Assembly: GCA_024236195.1 (NCBI GenBank)
Contig: JACKKZ010000003.1
Coordinates: 248,001-312,000, forward strand
Direction: 5' to 3'
Source: Sphingomonadaceae bacterium
GTDB lineage: Bacteria; Pseudomonadota; Alphaproteobacteria; Sphingomonadales; Sphingomonadaceae
Length of the DNA: 64,000 nucleotides
Each line of letters opens with the position of its first letter. Within the stretch, counting starts at the first letter, position 1. The notes below the pieces were generated by a model. The model was given only the letters and a program-made list of their open reading frames with translations, was not told the origin of the DNA and did no database searches. This document shows positions 52,979 to 60,417 of the stretch, in pieces. The position numbers were made by a program, and so were the translations under genes.

Positions 52979-53308
52979 TTACGCGACTGCATCCAGCCCA
53001 CTACGCTGGATGATTGACAGCAGCCGCAATGCCGGACCTCCCGGCTTCTTCGCGCCGCGTTCCCAGTCAGACACGAGATTCTTCGACACGTTGAGATAGC
53101 GCGCGAACACCGGCTGCGAGACATGCTCCGCTTCGCGGATCGCCTTGATCTCGTCCGGCGACAGAACGGGCGCAGGCGCAAGGCAGGCTTCATCGAACTC
53201 GCGCATGGTGCGCTTGTCGATGCTGCCCGCATCGTGAAGGCCTTCCATCATTTCGTGAACGGCGGCCATCGCCTCGCTCTTGTAGGTCTTTGCCTTAGCC
53301 TTGCTCAT
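52979..53308 (-). CDS. HTH antitoxin (HigA/NadS-like)
   Basis: This 109-residue protein has a C-terminal Cro/C1-type helix-turn-helix (LSPDEIKAIREAEHVSQ, then VFARYLNVSKNLVSDWERG and KKPGGPALRLL), typical of antitoxins of the HigA/MqsA-like DNA-binding type. Its start lies 14 bases inside the toxin gene upstream, the toxin-first order of HigBA systems. It should neutralise the toxin and repress the operon. Confidence 0.85.
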   Translation of the reverse strand: MSKAKAKTYKSEAMAAVHEMMEGLHDAGSIDKRTMREFDEACLAPAPVLSPDEIKAIREAEHVSQPVFARYLNVSKNLVSDWERGAKKPGGPALRLLSIIQRSGLDAVA

Positions 53309-53693
53309 CGTCTTTCACCTCGACCAATCGGCCTGCTTCAACTTCCGTTTCGATCTGGTCATCGCCCAGCTCCAGCATGATGCTGGCAGCCTTGCGATAG
53401 ACCTTCAGTTCCGCCGCACTCAGGTTCGCCTTGTCGCTCTTGGCGAAGGCAAACACGAATATGGCCCGCTCGCCCGAGCGGAAAATCAGGATCGAGCGAT
53501 AACCGCCCGACTTGCCTCCGCCCTGGCGCGCGATACGCTGCTTGATAAGGCCGCTGCCAAGGTCGGCATCGATCAGGCCGGATTCGGCCCGATGCACGGC
53601 ATCAGCAAGCGTGGCATCGCTGATCTTTTCCTTTGCCGCGAACTTGGCGAACCAGCGGTTAGCGTAGATGCGGATGCGCGGGTTCTTAGTCAT
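53295..53693 (-). CDS. RelE/HigB-type toxin
   Basis: ATG 53693 gives 132 residues. RIRIYANRWFAKFAAKEKIS, then DLGSGLIKQRIARQGGGKSGGYR and ILIFRSGERAIFVFAFAKSDK match a RelE/HigB-like family (DUF1044-like) of mRNA-cleaving toxins. The Lys/Arg-rich strand and the FAFAKSDK segment are its hallmark. It overlaps the integrase gene before it and the antitoxin after it. It probably stabilises the mobile unit. Confidence 0.85.
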   Translation of the reverse strand: MTKNPRIRIYANRWFAKFAAKEKISDATLADAVHRAESGLIDADLGSGLIKQRIARQGGGKSGGYRSILIFRSGERAIFVFAFAKSDKANLSAAELKVYRKAASIMLELGDDQIETEVEAGRLVEVKDDEQG

Positions 53694-54927
53694 GCAGCAA
53701 CGGCCCACTATCATACTTAGTGTTACGGCTCAATGAATTTGAGCCACTCATGTTTTGCTCGATCTGGTCGCCGATGCGCTGCGCCGCCTCGATGACATGC
53801 CCATCGTCAAGATGGGCATAGCGGGTCGTGGTCCGCACATCGGCATGGCCCAGCAGCTTGCCGATCATCGGCAGGGTTTCAGAGTGGGCGGCGGCATGAC
53901 TGGCAAAGCTGTGCCGTAGATCGTGGATACGAACGCCGGGTAGGCCTGCTTCGTCGCGCAGCTTGCTCCAAAGGTTCCCGATGTCTGTGATCGGGCGCTG
54001 GGTGGTCGGGTTCCAGAACACATAAAGCTGCTTCTCCCGGCGCGGCAGGGCGTGAAGGATCGTCGCTGCCGCCTCGGCCAGCCAAACCGTGCGCGGGCCG
54101 GTCTTGCTGTCGGTAAGCAGCAAACGCCTTCCCCGCACCTCGCTCCATTTGAGGCAGGTGATCTCCGACTTGCGGCAGCCGGTCAGGATCAGCAGGCTGA
54201 TCGCTGCGCAATGCAGCGGGAAAGCGTTGCGGTGCCGGTCAAGCACTTCACCGATCCGCCGGAACTCCTGATCGGACAGGAAGCGTTCGCACTTCCGCCC
54301 CTTGTTCTTGCGGATATAGAGGCAGGGGTTCGCCCCTTCGGGCCGCACGCCCCATTGCTCGGCCTTGTTGAACATGGCGCGCAGGATTTCCCCGCAGCGA
54401 TTGGCCGCTCCGGGGCCACCGGTGTTGGTGATGCGGTTGAACCATTCCTGCACATGGCGTTCCTCGATCTCGTCGAGGAACAGGCCCTCGAAGGCCCGGT
54501 CGAGATATTTCCGCTTGTAGTAGCGATGGGTGTAGAGCGTGGACGGTTTCCACTTGGGCGATACGCGCTCCCAGTAGGTCTTCAGGAAGTCGCGGTAGGA
54601 CGGAACCTTGCGCAGCCGCTTGCGCTCTTCCGCCGGGTTTTCGCCGGTCTGGGCGCGGAGAAGGACGCGGCGCGCCACATCCATCGCCTGCGCACGGCTG
54701 AGTACCTTGGCGTTACCGATCGTCACCGTGCGGGTGCGCCCTTCCATCCGTGCCTGGACAATATAGACCTTGCGCCCGCTGGCATAATATCGAGTGCCAA
54801 ATCCCGGCAGTTCTCGCGTCCAGCACGTCTTGCGCAGCTCGCCCAAGCCACGGCACTTGCCAATCACATGGAATTTGAGGCTGCCCAGCTCCTCGGCGAC
54901 GATCCCCCGCAGGGTAAGCGCGTTCAT
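53686..54927 (-). CDS. Tyrosine recombinase/integrase 1
   Basis: The 413-residue protein has a SAM-like core-binding domain (about 100-200) and a catalytic domain with LTGCRKSEI (Arg near 253), IHDLRHSFASH (H-x-x-R near 336-340), LLGHADVRTTTRYAHL (His, and Tyr near 372). All residues needed for catalysis are present. The first 60 residues are an arm-binding-like domain. The start overlaps the stop of recombinase 2 (ATGA), and the toxin start lies just inside its end. It is the second of a coupled pair. Confidence 0.93.
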   Translation of the reverse strand: MNALTLRGIVAEELGSLKFHVIGKCRGLGELRKTCWTRELPGFGTRYYASGRKVYIVQARMEGRTRTVTIGNAKVLSRAQAMDVARRVLLRAQTGENPAEERKRLRKVPSYRDFLKTYWERVSPKWKPSTLYTHRYYKRKYLDRAFEGLFLDEIEERHVQEWFNRITNTGGPGAANRCGEILRAMFNKAEQWGVRPEGANPCLYIRKNKGRKCERFLSDQEFRRIGEVLDRHRNAFPLHCAAISLLILTGCRKSEITCLKWSEVRGRRLLLTDSKTGPRTVWLAEAAATILHALPRREKQLYVFWNPTTQRPITDIGNLWSKLRDEAGLPGVRIHDLRHSFASHAAAHSETLPMIGKLLGHADVRTTTRYAHLDDGHVIEAAQRIGDQIEQNMSGSNSLSRNTKYDSGPLLHD

Positions 54928-56180
54928 TGCCCGACTCCGATCAGGCGGGCAATCGAGCCGGATACGCGCTCCGCTGCATCGGCGACGATCTCGTCGGACA
55001 GATGCGCATATCGGGTTGTCGTTTCTGCCAGCGCATGGCCCAGCAGCTTGCCGATCACCATCAGAGAGATGTTGTCGCGGATCGCGACCGAAGCGAAGCT
55101 GTGTCGCAGGTCATGCAGGCGCACATCCGGCAAGGCCGCGCGGTTGCGGATTTTCGACCAATGGATGCCGAGCGTGATCGGCTTGTCGGGATTACGGAAG
55201 GAGGGGAATAGTAGGCCGGTTGGTTCCCGGTTTGGTAATGCTGCGATCACATTGGCGGCTTGCCGGTTGAGATAGACGATCTTCGCGCCGGTCTTGCTGT
55301 CGGGCAGCATCAGGCGCGGCTCCTGCACCCATTCCCAGCGCAGTTGCTCGATCTCGCCGCAACGTGCGCCGGTGAAGATCAAGAGGCGGATCGCCGCGAC
55401 ATAGAGCGGCTGCTCCGTCTCATAGTCCCGCAATGCCGTGGCAAGCCGCGCATACTCGTGTGCCGACAAAAACCGCTCCATCGGCTTGCGCTTGTAGCGC
55501 GGCGTGCCCTTGCAGGGATTGGAGCCGCGCGGGCGCAGGCCGAGGCGTTCGGCATAGCCCATCATCACGGAGAACACCGGCAAGGTGCGGTTGAACACGC
55601 CGGGTCGCTCGACGAAACTGTCGCGCCAGAACAGGATGTCGCCCTTGGCCAGATCGTCTACGCGCCGGTCGCCGAATGCGCCGAGGATTTCCTTGAAGAT
55701 CGCGCTCTCGTTGCGCTTGCGGGTCGATGGCTTCCAGTGTCGCGAATAGTCTGCCCAGAAGCGTTCCGCGTAGTCGCGCAGCAGGGGCGCATCGCTCTTC
55801 TGCGCGGCGCGGGCCTTCTTGCGCGTTGGCAAACCGTCCAGCGCTACCTCCGCCAGTTTCGCCCGCGCGAGGCGGCGGGCCGTCGCGGGCGAGATGTCGC
55901 GGGAGGTCCCCAGCGATACCCGCCGCAGCTTGCCGCGCTGGCGGAACAGCACGAACCATGTCCGCCTGCCGCCGGGATTTACTCGAAGGCCAAAGCCTGG
56001 CAAGTCGATATCCCAATATTCCCGGATGCGCTTGCCCGGCTTGCGGCGGGCGATATTGCCGTTGAGCCGTACCCGGTTGGTGGGCTTTGCCTTTTCACCA
56101 CTCCCACGCCCATCACCGGATCGTGTCGTAGAATGATTCGGGGCTTCATTCGCTGGTAGCAGATAGCCATTTTCTTGCAT
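54924..56180 (-). CDS. Tyrosine recombinase/integrase 2
   Basis: This 418-residue recombinase begins with a variable 40-residue tail, then an arm-binding domain of DUF4102-like type (DIDLPGFGLRVNPGGRRTW), a core-binding domain and the catalytic domain: FTGARCGEIEQL (Arg near 273), LHDLRHSFASV (near 356) and LLGHALAETTTRYAHL (Tyr near 390). It is only moderately similar to recombinase 1, so the pair is an old arrangement. It is transcribed first. The inverted repeat at 56202-56215 lies 22 bases upstream of its start. Confidence 0.93.
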   Translation of the reverse strand: MQENGYLLPANEAPNHSTTRSGDGRGSGEKAKPTNRVRLNGNIARRKPGKRIREYWDIDLPGFGLRVNPGGRRTWFVLFRQRGKLRRVSLGTSRDISPATARRLARAKLAEVALDGLPTRKKARAAQKSDAPLLRDYAERFWADYSRHWKPSTRKRNESAIFKEILGAFGDRRVDDLAKGDILFWRDSFVERPGVFNRTLPVFSVMMGYAERLGLRPRGSNPCKGTPRYKRKPMERFLSAHEYARLATALRDYETEQPLYVAAIRLLIFTGARCGEIEQLRWEWVQEPRLMLPDSKTGAKIVYLNRQAANVIAALPNREPTGLLFPSFRNPDKPITLGIHWSKIRNRAALPDVRLHDLRHSFASVAIRDNISLMVIGKLLGHALAETTTRYAHLSDEIVADAAERVSGSIARLIGVGQ

Positions 56181-56201
56181 TGACTTGCTCCTCTTTGTAG
56201 A

Positions 56202-56266
56202 GGAACAACTTCGCGTAACCTATTGCTTAACAATCTCTTTCTGCCGCATGGCGGCGTGGGGTGTGC
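56202..56266. repeat. Right copy of the repeat flanking the tandem-recombinase unit
   Basis: It contains GGAACAACTTCGCG (56202-56215), the inverted copy of 51296-51309, and GCGTGGGGTGTGC (56254-56266), the direct copy of 51284-51296, preceded by CATGGCG. It lies upstream of the first recombinase gene, where an attachment site or recombinase-binding site is expected. The remaining bases to 56423 show no gene. Confidence 0.6.
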
Positions 56267-56423
56267 TGTCTGTTCGCTCTTCAGAACCTGGGCCCGGCAT
56301 CAGAGCCTGTACCGGATTGAACGCCACGATGCCCAGATGCAATCAGATATTAAAGACGCTCTCGACTGACGCAAAGACGATCAATCGCACGCCTGCTCAA
56401 GGATTAGTCTCACGGGAGCTGAG

Positions 56424-56460
56424 CAAAAAAACAGGAGGAAGCCCGGACGGACTTCCTCCT
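56424..56460 (-). terminator. Rho-independent terminator after the 78-aa gene
   Basis: AGGAGGAAG at 56433-56441 pairs with CTTCCTCCT at 56452-56460 (9 bp, 10-base loop). Read leftward, the stem is followed by a run of seven T (complement of AAAAAAA at 56425-56431). It lies 12 bases beyond the stop of the 56472-56708 gene. Confidence 0.85.
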
Positions 56461-56471
56461 TGTGCCCGGCA

Positions 56472-56708
56472 TCAGAATTCATCGCTTAGCTTGCCCGCTA
56501 CAGCATCAATAACCCGGTCCTGCATGGCCTTGGGTAAAGCTCCATAATCGCCCTCATCGACAGCGATGTAACCCGCCTCTCCATCGGTCAGGACATATTG
56601 CGTGAAGTAGCTGTGAAAGGACCGGGCATGGGCCTGATCGAGCGCAGCGACAAATGCCGCTTGGTCTGCCTGGAATGGGCCCCGTGTGATATGCTTTGAC
56701 GTGTACAT
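56472..56708 (-). CDS. Small conserved-type element protein (78 aa), unknown function
   Basis: ATG 56708 is preceded by AGGAGGAAAGACC, a very strong ribosome site, and is preferred over longer frames. The 78-residue product (MYTSKHITRGPFQADQAAFV, then a C-terminal VIDAVAGKLSDEF) is acidic and helical, without known motifs. It has its own folded leader and its own terminator, so it is a separate transcription unit in the ssb/ardC block. It is probably an early-expressed element gene. Confidence 0.7.
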   Translation of the reverse strand: MYTSKHITRGPFQADQAAFVAALDQAHARSFHSYFTQYVLTDGEAGYIAVDEGDYGALPKAMQDRVIDAVAGKLSDEF

Positions 56709-56890
56709 GGTCTTTCCTCCTGAAGTTCGATGCGTCGCATCAGGAGGTGCAAGGATGGGGGCGACGGGCCGGGTCAGGGACCGCGCATAGCGCGGCCGCG
56801 CAGCGGCGATGGGGGAAACGATTTTTGCCGGGCTTGCCCGGTAAAAATGGTGGGGCCCCATCGTCCTTGACGCGGCCCCAAAGCTCCCAT
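56709..56890 (-). promoter_or_regulatory. Folded leader of the 78-aa gene
   Basis: Two structures lie upstream of ATG 56708. CCTCCTGA (56716-56723) pairs with TCAGGAGG (56740-56747) and would cover the ribosome site. Further up is a two-tier hairpin: CGATGGGG (56807-56814) with CCCCATCG (56856-56863) outside, and TTTTTGCCGGG (56822-56832) with CCCGGTAAAAA (56837-56847) inside, with one mismatch. A GGGGAAAC box at 56812-56819 recurs in the next leaders. The folds suit translational control or a promoter active on single-stranded DNA. Confidence 0.5.
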
Positions 56891-56999
56891 CACACTTGGA
56901 CTATCTGCGAAAGAGACCCCTCAAAATTTGGCGCAACGAGGAGCAAGACCCGGCGGGGCGCGGGTTCGATGCCCCGCTCCGCCGTTCCGGTTGCCAAGC

Positions 57000-57035
57000 A
57001 AAAAAGAGGCCCCGATGGCGTGTACCATCGGGGCC
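57000..57035 (-). terminator. Rho-independent terminator after ssb
   Basis: GGCCCCGATGG (57008-57018) pairs perfectly with CCATCGGGGCC (57025-57035) around a 6-base loop. Read leftward, the stem is followed by TCTTTTTTG. It lies 21 bases beyond the ssb stop at 57056. The stretch 56891-56999 to its left holds no recognised gene. Confidence 0.9.
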
Positions 57036-57055
57036 TGGGAGGATATGGGAGGTGC

Positions 57056-57445
57056 TCAGTCCTCGTCGATATCGGGTGCCCCCTCATTGGCAGAGGTGCG
57101 TCCCTTGGAGAGGAAGTCCACCTTGTCGGCGATGATCTCGCAGCCGTAGCGCTTGGTGCCGTCCTGGTCTTCCCACTGCGTATAGTGGATGCGCCCTTCG
57201 ACCGTGACGAGTTGACCCTTGGTGCAGTACTTGGCGACGTTCTGGCCGAGACCGTTGAAGCACGTTACGCGGTGGAATTCGCTGTCCTTGGCGGTGTAGC
57301 CGTTTTCGTCCTTGTAGGTCTTTCCGTCCTTGCGAGCGGGACGGTCAGTGACAACTGAGATCGAGGTGATGCTGGTGCCACCCTGGGTGGTGCGGGTTTC
57401 GGGGTCGCGAGCGATGCGGCCAACGAGGATAACGAGATTGGTCAT
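57056..57445 (-). CDS. ssb: Single-stranded DNA-binding protein
   Basis: ATG 57445 gives 129 residues with an OB fold: MTNLVILVGRIARDPETRTT, then SISVVTDRPARKDG, FHRVTCFNGLGQNVAKYCTKG and LVTVEGRIHYTQWED. The acidic end PDIDED replaces the usual DDDIPF tip, so contacts with host repair proteins may differ. Plasmid-borne SSBs typically protect the incoming strand during conjugation. It has its own folded leader and terminator. Confidence 0.94.
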   Translation of the reverse strand: MTNLVILVGRIARDPETRTTQGGTSITSISVVTDRPARKDGKTYKDENGYTAKDSEFHRVTCFNGLGQNVAKYCTKGQLVTVEGRIHYTQWEDQDGTKRYGCEIIADKVDFLSKGRTSANEGAPDIDED

Positions 57446-57742
57446 GGTCTTTCTCCTGATCGGGCATTCCGGGTCCATCCCGGCTGCAAACCCGACCAGG
57501 AAGCGGCCACGGCGAAGCGCACCGGAGGGAAACCCCGATCTGGTTCGGGTGGTGCGGGCAGCCGGGCGTAGCCCGGCAACTCGGCCGGACCTGATCGGGG
57601 TTGCGCGTCTCGACGGGGATGCTTCATGAAAGGTTTGCGAACAGGCCGGGTTGGTCCCGAATGCCGTGCACGGGCAAAACCATGCTGTGCACATTAACCG
57701 GCTGCACCGCGCCCCGCGACTTCGCTTGCCGTCGCGTTGCCA
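57446..57742 (-). promoter_or_regulatory. Folded leader of ssb
   Basis: TCCTGATCGGG (57454-57464) pairs with CCCGACCAGGA (57491-57501) with one G-U-type mismatch and would hide the AGGAG ribosome site. Further upstream AACCCCGATC (57531-57540) pairs perfectly with GATCGGGGTT (57593-57602), enclosing GCCGGGC-GTA-GCCCGGC (57561-57577). A GGGAAACC box (57527-57534) matches the neighbouring leaders. The remaining bases to 57742 contain no gene that could be supported. Confidence 0.5.
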
Positions 57743-58171
57743 TTATAGCTCGACTGCAACGCGCCCTCCCGAAGCGGATGAATGACTGCCCGGAAACACA
57801 TCGCCAACACCAGACTGTACAGTGCCAGCTGCTACAGGCTCGTCCAGGCGATGACCGCGCAGCATCCAGTCTCGCGGTGTGATGAGACGTCCCCAATCCG
57901 CAAAGGAAGGAATTGTCCCCAGGTCTTCGCGGACGTGCTGCTCGCCAATAAGACGAACAGGTACAACACGGTCATTGGCATTAACGATGGTAGCCCCGAA
58001 CAGCGTTTCGAGCATGAATATGCCTTCGGCATGGTGCCGCAGCGCCCGGTGCCGCGGATCAGCAAAGATCGCCTTCGACCGGTCAAACCATTGGTGGAGC
58101 GGCAGGTAATCTTCCACCACCCCTCCCCATTTCCGGACCGACGACAGGGCGTGATAGTAGCAATGCGCCAT
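57743..58171 (-). CDS. DUF6915-like protein
   Basis: ATG 58171 gives 142 residues beginning MAHCYYHALSSVRKWGGVVE, then LPLHQWFDRSKAIFADPRHRA, GIFMLETLFGATI and GEQHVREDLGTIPSFADW. This is the signature of DUF6915, a family found almost only next to ssb and ardC on alphaproteobacterial mobile elements. The histidine-rich core (HQWFD, RHRALRHH) resembles a metal site. The function is unknown. It starts ten bases after the DUF6878 stop, so the two are cotranscribed. Confidence 0.82.
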   Translation of the reverse strand: MAHCYYHALSSVRKWGGVVEDYLPLHQWFDRSKAIFADPRHRALRHHAEGIFMLETLFGATIVNANDRVVPVRLIGEQHVREDLGTIPSFADWGRLITPRDWMLRGHRLDEPVAAGTVQSGVGDVFPGSHSSASGGRVAVEL

Positions 58172-58181
58172 CGCTTGTCTC

Positions 58182-58613
58182 CTAGAGGTCGGTCGAGTGG
58201 TCGTCAGTGTAGCGCAGCTGACAGTCAAGGACGAAACTCGGCGTAGCCACGTCGATGACCAGTTCTCCGCAGGCGCCATCATCAACTTCCCATCCGGGAT
58301 GATGGCATTCGAGAGCAAGATAGGTCAGCTTTTCGAGGGCAGCGGCAAGGCTTATTTCGCCCCCTTCCCCAGCCAGGCCGATCATCATCTCCGGATAGGA
58401 TACAGGCTGCCCGCCAGCATCGAAAAAGAGGCATTCGTCGACTGCACCGCTGTCGCCGCACCCGTCAAAGCGAACTACGACACGCGCAATTGCGCCGCCA
58501 AGCAGCGGTGCAATAAGCGCTGCCTTAAGCCGGTGGATGTGTCCTTGAACCTCCTTCGCGCGTTTGGCCTCACTGGCCGCAAAATCGTCCGTGATTGCCT
58601 GAAAATCAATCAT
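58182..58613 (-). CDS. DUF6878-like protein
   Basis: ATG 58613 follows AGGAGAATTCTT and gives 143 residues. ALIAPLLGGAIARVVVRFDG, then CGDSGAVDE, LTYLALECHHPGWEVDDGACG and FVLDCQLRYTDDHSTDL match the DUF6878 family, another small gene of sphingomonad conjugative elements. The C-terminal DGACGE...H pattern could bind a metal. The role is unknown; its place between ssb and ardC hints at protection or establishment in the recipient. Confidence 0.8.
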   Translation of the reverse strand: MIDFQAITDDFAASEAKRAKEVQGHIHRLKAALIAPLLGGAIARVVVRFDGCGDSGAVDECLFFDAGGQPVSYPEMMIGLAGEGGEISLAAALEKLTYLALECHHPGWEVDDGACGELVIDVATPSFVLDCQLRYTDDHSTDL

Positions 58614-58692
58614 AAGAATTCTCCTGAAATATACCGGCAAGCACCGATCGCCTTGCCCACCAAACCAGGCGATCTCTTTCCTCTGACGGGCT

Positions 58693-58717
58693 GCGCCAGC
58701 GCCGATGGCGCTGGCGC
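58693..58717. terminator. Strong hairpin between the DUF2493 and DUF6878 genes
   Basis: GCGCCAGCGCC (58693-58703) pairs perfectly with GGCGCTGGCGC (58707-58717) around a 3-base loop. There is no T-run on either side. It lies 14 bases beyond the DUF2493 stop and in the leader of DUF6878, so it may act as a barrier, a stabiliser, or part of a folded leader. Confidence 0.5.
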
Positions 58718-58730
58718 GATGCCGGACGCA

Positions 58731-59684
58731 TCAGTCGGTATCCTGAGCCGCGCGCTTGGGAGAAGTTCCAAGCGGACCGCGGCGATCGACGACGGTAATC
58801 CGACGGGATTTGGCTTCGATGACGAGGCGCTCTAGGACCCCGTTTCCGGGAAAGGCGACGACATAACGGGGGTCGAGCGAGAGCATACGCTCGTTGCGCT
58901 TAAAGCCTGCACGTGCCCCCAGGCGCATGTCGAGGGAGAAGCTGATTTGCGGGATGTTGCGTCGTTCCGCCCATGAAGATGCCAGACGGTCAACGCCCTT
59001 GGTATCACCGCCGTGGACAAGAACCATGTCAGGAACCCGGTCATGGACCTTGTCCAGAGTAGCCCAGACGTTGTTGGCGAAAGTGAGCGCGTCCTGCTCG
59101 TTGGGATGGCGTGTGCGCCCCCCGGCAAAGATCACCGGTGTGCCTTCAGGCATGGCGGCGCGGCGTTTCGCTTCTGACCGGGCTCGGACGAACTCGCGGC
59201 CCTCGACAAGCGCGGACGTAAGCATGGCGCTGTGGCTGAAGCGCGAACTCGACACGGGCTTCCACGAGGAGCCGAACTCGTTGAGATAGAGGGCAGCGGC
59301 CACTTCGCGCATCTCTTCGAGAGCGATCATGGCCCCTTCGGCACACTGCGCACGCTCAACCTGGGTCTCGAGTTCATGGGTGTGAATTTCGGATCCATCG
59401 GCGGTAGCCAGGAGCGCTCGGACTTCGTCGGTTGCGCGGTCAACTGCGGTCGATTTGCGGGTCGCGGAACGGTGGAAGATGTTGACGAACGCCCAGCCGA
59501 GGTCCTCGGCATCGGCCTCCAGCGCAGTCCCAGAGACCATCGCAAATAGATCGGACCAGACCGCTTCGAGAGTCTGGACGACCGCCTCGTGGACCGGAAA
59601 ATCATTGGTGGAAACTGGGGCAGGACCAATCGATAAACCGGAAAGATCGAGGCCGGCAAGGTGGTCAGAAAATGATGAGTGCAT
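58731..59684 (-). CDS. DUF2493 (SLOG-like) protein
   Basis: ATG 59684 is preceded by AGGAGG and gives 317 residues. The N-terminal 170 residues are helical. The C-terminal part is a Rossmann-like DUF2493 domain: PVIFAGGRTRHPNE, then DMVLVHGGDTKGVDRLASSWA and RYVVAFPGNGVLERLV. Such SLOG-superfamily domains are thought to bind nucleotides or nucleotide-derived ligands. The gene is standard in the ssb/ardC block, and its biochemical role is not known. It has a very long folded leader. Confidence 0.88.
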   Translation of the reverse strand: MHSSFSDHLAGLDLSGLSIGPAPVSTNDFPVHEAVVQTLEAVWSDLFAMVSGTALEADAEDLGWAFVNIFHRSATRKSTAVDRATDEVRALLATADGSEIHTHELETQVERAQCAEGAMIALEEMREVAAALYLNEFGSSWKPVSSSRFSHSAMLTSALVEGREFVRARSEAKRRAAMPEGTPVIFAGGRTRHPNEQDALTFANNVWATLDKVHDRVPDMVLVHGGDTKGVDRLASSWAERRNIPQISFSLDMRLGARAGFKRNERMLSLDPRYVVAFPGNGVLERLVIEAKSRRITVVDRRGPLGTSPKRAAQDTD

Positions 59685-59983
59685 GGGTATTGTCCTCCTG
59701 ACTGGCGTGAGGCTGACGCACCCGCTCATGGCTGCGCCAGCGAGAGCCCGTCAGGGCCAGCTTGAGGCAGTCTCCGCACCCGACAGGGGAAACCCGCTTG
59801 GGCAGGCTGGCGCGGGCAGGCCAACGGCCCACAGGGCCGGGCCAACTCGGGCCTGCGCAAGCCGGGTTGCGGAAGACTGGCGGCTGGCCCAGGGCCTCTC
59901 TCGCATGGCTTCAGACCATGAGTGCAAAAGCAAGCTTCGTCAGGGAGGACAGGCACTTCGCCACGACCAAAGTGACTGGCGCA
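59685..59983 (-). promoter_or_regulatory. Folded leader of the DUF2493 gene
   Basis: An extended imperfect hairpin covers 59755-59889. GGCCAGC (59755-59761) pairs with GCTGGCC (59883-59889), CAGTCTCCGCA (59768-59778) with TGCGGAAGACTG (59868-59879), and AACCCGCTTG (59791-59800) with CAAGCCGGGTT (59858-59868), with single-base bulges and a one-base overlap. A GGGGAAACCC box at 59786-59795 repeats that of the other leaders. Nearer the gene CCTGAC at the ribosome site can pair with GTCAGG (59750-59755). From 59890 to 59983 nothing was recognised. Confidence 0.5.
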
Positions 59984-60406
59984 TCAGGCTACCCGTTTTG
60001 CGTAGACGCCCTCACCGTTCGACATGTGACCGAGGCAGACGTAGTCGCCGAACAACGCATCAAAACGCGGGGCGATCTGGGTCAGCCAGCGTTGTGCTCT
60101 GGGCGATCTGGCCGTGCGCCAATCGGCATCCCAATAGGCGCCATCGTCACGCTCGACGATCCATACCGCAACCAGGCCGGCGTAAACCGACACGCCGAAA
60201 TCCGCATAGGCATTGCGCATGAGGATCCGGTCTTCGCGGCCTCGCCAACCGTCGTGCGCGATCAGAGAAGGGAATGCCTGCCCTGCGCGCTCACGCAGAT
60301 CCTCGCGGAGCCACTCATATTTGAGGTCCCAGTCGTCATGGTTTTCGACTTCGAGCACGGTGAAGGCCACGATGGCCCCGCTGGGGTAACTGACTGATCG
60401 GCCCAT
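59984..60406 (-). CDS. Element-associated protein of unknown function (140 aa)
   Basis: ATG 60406 gives 140 residues, rich in Trp and acidic residues (NHDDWDLKYEWLREDLRERA, then ERDDGAYWDADW and RAQRWLTQIAPRFDALFG). It begins 11 bases after the ardC stop and is surely cotranscribed with it. Similar small genes accompany ardC in sphingomonad elements, but I cannot name the family with confidence. No membrane segment or signal is present. Confidence 0.7.
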   Translation of the reverse strand: MGRSVSYPSGAIVAFTVLEVENHDDWDLKYEWLREDLRERAGQAFPSLIAHDGWRGREDRILMRNAYADFGVSVYAGLVAVWIVERDDGAYWDADWRTARSPRAQRWLTQIAPRFDALFGDYVCLGHMSNGEGVYAKRVA

Positions 60407-60417
60407 GACACCCTCCT

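Larger units (their letters stand above)
51284..56266. mobile_element. Candidate 5-kb integrative unit with tandem tyrosine recombinases
   Basis: A direct repeat (51284-51296 and 56254-56266) bounds about 4.97 kb. Inside are three small rightward genes that look less GC-rich than the surroundings, then a leftward toxin-antitoxin pair and two overlapping recombinase genes. To the left are the traD-side genes and to the right the ssb/ardC block of a conjugative element, so the unit appears to interrupt that backbone. That it moves as a unit is inference; the recombinases could instead serve the whole element. Confidence 0.45.

Noticed and set aside
54052..56159. Rightward frames of 407 and 299 codons over the recombinase genes.
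   Set aside because: The leftward frames carry complete catalytic motifs, while the opposite frames show none.
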